This document shows, piece after piece, positions 33,201-34,418 of a stretch of 34,418 nt of DNA. A program made the translations under genes and the position numbers. Source of the DNA: Sterolibacterium sp964500605 (GTDB lineage Bacteria > Pseudomonadota > Gammaproteobacteria > Burkholderiales > Rhodocyclaceae); assembly GCA_964500605.1 (NCBI GenBank), contig CAZCOS010000015.1, positions 1-34,418 of the forward strand. The letters run 5' to 3'. Within the stretch, counting starts at the first letter, position 1. Every line of letters starts with the position of its first letter. Below the pieces are notes generated by a model. That model worked only from the letters and a program-made list of their open reading frames with translations. It did no database searches and was not told the origin of the DNA.

Positions 33201-33902
33201 GATGAAAAGTGGCTGACGGCCAATGCCTGCTTCGGCCTTTTTCCGGCCAATGCCGTGGGAGATGATGTCGTCGTTTATGACGATGAAACGCGCACGACGC
33301 AACGTGCAACGCTGTATGGTCTGCGTCAGCAGCAAAAAAGGCCGGATGGCAAGCCGAACCAGTGTCTTTCTGACTACATCGCGCCGATTGGTACGCCTGA
33401 CTGGATCGGTGCATTCGCTTGCACAGCAGGAATCGGTATCGAGCGCAAGCTGTCGGAATTCATGGCTGCACATGACGATTACCACGCCATCATGCTGAAA
33501 TCCCTAGCTGATCGCCTCGCCGAAGCCTGTGCGGAATGGCTGCATCGGCGTGTGCGTCGTGAAGATTGGGGCTATGCTGCCCAGGAAGACCTGACGCTGG
33601 AAGCCATGATCCGCGAGGAATATCAAGGTATTCGTCCGGCGGCAGGTTATCCGGCCTGCCCGGATCACACGGAAAAAGGCACTTTATTCGCGCTCATCGA
33701 TGCAAGGACTCACACGGACATGGCCCTGACGGAGAGCTTTGCCATGATGCCGGCCGCAGCAGTGTCCGGCCTTTATTTTGCGCATCCGGAGTCACATTAC
33801 TTTGCTATCAGCAAGATCGGTAACGATCAACTAGAAGACTGGGCGAAGCGCAAGGGCATGGATCTGGATACCGCCCGGCGATGGCTGGCTCCCATTCTTT
33901 GA
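30225..33902 (+). CDS. metH: cobalamin-dependent methionine synthase MetH
   Basis: This full-length 1225-residue enzyme transfers the methyl group of 5-methyltetrahydrofolate to homocysteine through cobalamin. The order is: homocysteine domain (about 1-340) with zinc ligands C248, C311 and C312; pterin-binding domain (about 350-640, including NVGERTNVTGSKAF); cobalamin-binding domain with D760-x-H762-x-x-G765; and a reactivation domain whose SAM-binding RPAAGYPACPDH starts at 1137. All four modules are intact and near E. coli length. No Shine-Dalgarno sequence is obvious at the ATG. The host must have or import B12. Confidence 0.98.
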   Translation: MQPDRTQELRRLLSQRILILDGAMGTMIQRHALTEADYRGTRFADHPKDLKGNNDLLLLTQPEVILGIHEDYLAAGADILETNTFNSTAISQADYGLESLVYELNLAGAKLAREACDRATAHTPDKPRFVAGVLGPTSRTASISPDVNDPGFRNVQFDELVNDYLFAIQGLTDGGADLLLVETIFDTLNAKAALFAIDQFFEQSGRRWPVMISGTITDASGRTLSGQTAEAFWNSLRHAQPLTFGLNCALGASELRQYVAELSSLCDCFVSAHPNAGLPNAFGGYDETPEALASAIREWAEAGIINVAGGCCGTTPDHIRAIAHALADCPPRRPPGLPQELRLSGLEPFNVGARSLFVNVGERTNVTGSKAFARLILNGEYAKAVDVARSQVEAGAQVIDINMDEAMLDAKAAMVKFLNLIASEPDIARVPVMIDSSKWEVLEAGLKCLQGKGIVNSISLKEGVEPFLQQARLIRRYGAAAIVMAFDEQGQADTFERKADICQRAYRLLTNIGFPPEDIIFDPNVFAIATGIEEHNNYAVDFIEAARWIRVHLPFAGISGGISNVSFSFRGNDPVREAIHTVFLYHAIQAGLTMGIVNAGQLGVYDELDPILREKVEAVVLNKSPEAGEQLVEMAQTVKGVAKEQVVDLAWRKEPVNERLAHALVKGITEFVVEDTEEARQQADARGDKPLSVIEGPLMEGMNRVGDLFGAGKMFLPQVVKSARVMKQAVAHLLPFIEAEKLRSGAVAKGRVIMATVKGDVHDIGKNIVGVVLGCNGYEVFDLGVMVPADKILAAAKEHNADIIGLSGLITPSLEEMAHVAAEMERQGFDIPLLIGGATTSRAHTAIKIAPNYRQPAVYVPDASRAVGVVSRLLSETQAEEFKAEVAADYEKLRVQHANKKGVALVTLEEARANRPVLEYAPVKPRQTGITALREISLAELVDFIDWSPYFQTWDLSGSYPGILDDAKVGPEVAEQARQVFNDAQAMLRQIVDEKWLTANACFGLFPANAVGDDVVVYDDETRTTQRATLYGLRQQQKRPDGKPNQCLSDYIAPIGTPDWIGAFACTAGIGIERKLSEFMAAHDDYHAIMLKSLADRLAEACAEWLHRRVRREDWGYAAQEDLTLEAMIREEYQGIRPAAGYPACPDHTEKGTLFALIDARTHTDMALTESFAMMPAAAVSGLYFAHPESHYFAISKIGNDQLEDWAKRKGMDLDTARRWLAPIL

Positions 33903-33940
33903 TATCCGCAATTCAGAGCAGAGTGTTTCGGGAGGCGGTC

Positions 33941-34318
33941 ATGAAAAATGTGCCGCAATTTGCAAGCAAGCGCATTTATGAGCCGGTTTCCGAAGCCGAC
34001 GGACAGCGCGTGTTGATCGACCGGCTCTGGCCGCGTGGCATCAGCAAGGATAAAGCCGCCATCGCTCTTTGGCTTAAGGAAGTAACGCCTTCCACAGCAC
34101 TGCGCCAGTGGCTTCATAGCGAACCGGAAGGCCTGGGTGAATTTGCACGTCGATACCGACTGGAACTGGATCAGCAGCCAGAGGCTGTGCAGCAACTACT
34201 CGATATGGCACGAACCGGACCGGTGACGTTAATCTCCGCGGTCAAGGATTTTGATCGCAGCCATGTCCGGGTGTTACTGGAGTACCTTCAGGATACTTTG
34301 AACGCACGGAAAAAATAA
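33941..34318 (+). CDS. DUF488 family protein
   Basis: This 125-residue soluble protein carries the DUF488 hallmark near the start: ASKRIYEPVSEADGQRVLIDRLWPRGISKDKA, followed by WLKEVTPSTALRQWLH and a closing VTLISAVKDFDRSHVRVLLEYL. The biochemical role is unknown. The ATG at 33941 is supported by GGGAGGCGGTC directly upstream; the longer frame from 33881 overlaps metH and lacks support. It lies 38 bases after metH and just before tRNA-Val. Confidence 0.92.
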   Translation: MKNVPQFASKRIYEPVSEADGQRVLIDRLWPRGISKDKAAIALWLKEVTPSTALRQWLHSEPEGLGEFARRYRLELDQQPEAVQQLLDMARTGPVTLISAVKDFDRSHVRVLLEYLQDTLNARKK

Positions 34319-34330
34319 TTTTGAAAATCG

Positions 34331-34359
34331 TTGCGTGCATCACAATGACTTGCTAGAAT
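34331..34359 (+). promoter_or_regulatory. promoter of tRNA-Val
   Basis: TTGCGT (34331-34336), a 17-bp spacer and TAGAAT (34354-34359) with an extended -10 TG at 34351-34352 form a good sigma70 promoter, ending 13 bases before the tRNA 5' end. Confidence 0.65.
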
Positions 34360-34372
34360 CTCGTTTTCTTCA

Positions 34373-34418
34373 GGCGCGTAGCTCAGCTGGTTAGAGCACC
34401 ACCTTGACATGGTGGGGG
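34373..34418 (+). tRNA. tRNA-Val (anticodon GAC), 5' part, cut by the window edge
   Basis: GGCGCGT starts the acceptor strand at 34373, followed by the D-arm (GCTCAGCTGGTTAGAGC). The anticodon stem CCACC/GGTGG encloses the loop TTGACAT, giving anticodon GAC. The T-arm and 3' acceptor strand lie beyond the window. Confidence 0.93.

Noticed and set aside
32388..33485. 365-codon minus-strand frame inside metH
   Set aside because: It is complementary to the intact cobalamin and reactivation domains of MetH.
1..34418. CRISPR array, rRNA or defence-island genes
   Set aside because: No regularly spaced repeats, rRNA-like sequence or recognisable defence families occur anywhere in the window.

Overview
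This window looks like chromosomal DNA of a betaproteobacterium. The evidence is a housekeeping content of UbiG overlapping Gph, a one-piece B12-dependent MetH, a class-I-type PHA synthase, a DUF1840 protein, a SirB2 protein beside a Crp/Fnr regulator, and tRNA-Val(GAC) and tRNA-Ser(UGA) genes that fit this class. I cannot name the genus. No rRNA, CRISPR array, integrase or transposase is visible.

Layout. Positions 1-291 hold no convincing complete gene, but contain a 10-bp phased repeat block between the arms of an 11-bp inverted repeat. Positions 292-2580 (minus) form an apparent operon: HDOD protein, metallo-beta-lactamase-fold hydrolase, winged-helix protein. Next come tRNA-Ser(UGA), a Bax-inhibitor-1/YccA membrane protein and an alpha/beta hydrolase (plus). 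Positions 4754-15855 (minus) hold a nearly uninterrupted type IVb pilus cluster, transcribed in the order pilL, pilN, pilO, pilP, pilQ, pilR, pilS, a second PilT-like ATPase, a pilM-like gene and pilV. A 67-codon ORF with a strong ribosome binding site and a hairpin leader precedes pilL. Positions 16321-18622 hold a universal stress protein gene divergent from phaC. Positions 18639-22031 are a probable nitric-oxide/low-oxygen response module: an FNR/DNR-type site, hemerythrin, DUF2249, an NnrS-like membrane protein, a cysteine-free Crp/Fnr regulator and SirB2. Positions 22112-25206 are a tightly overlapping run, ubiG-gph-fsr-DUF456, followed by a convergent DUF2905 gene. Positions 25483-30135 carry an alpha/beta hydrolase, DUF1840, an MFS-acyltransferase fusion and a ComM/YifB-type AAA+ protein. 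The window ends with metH, a DUF488 gene and the 5' part of tRNA-Val(GAC).

How the parts work together. The pilus cluster has the gene content of conjugative R64/PAPI-1-type thin pili: TcpQ-domain PilL, lipoprotein secretin PilN, PilO, PilP, assembly ATPase PilQ, platform protein PilR, major prepilin PilS and tip adhesin PilV. No conjugation genes, shufflon recombinase, prepilin peptidase or lytic transglycosylase lie beside it, so it probably depends on a peptidase encoded elsewhere. A strong intrinsic terminator just after pilS suggests the major pilin is made in excess over the distal genes. In the NO module, the regulator's recognition helix carries the E-x-x-S-R pattern that reads TTGA half-sites. 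A near-consensus site lies at the position expected for class II activation of the hemerythrin promoter.

The least explained items are the repeat architecture at 75-188, the small ORF and leader before the pilus operon, the PilV tip-adhesin architecture with its Gly-Ser hinge, and the palindromic element at 4686-4712.
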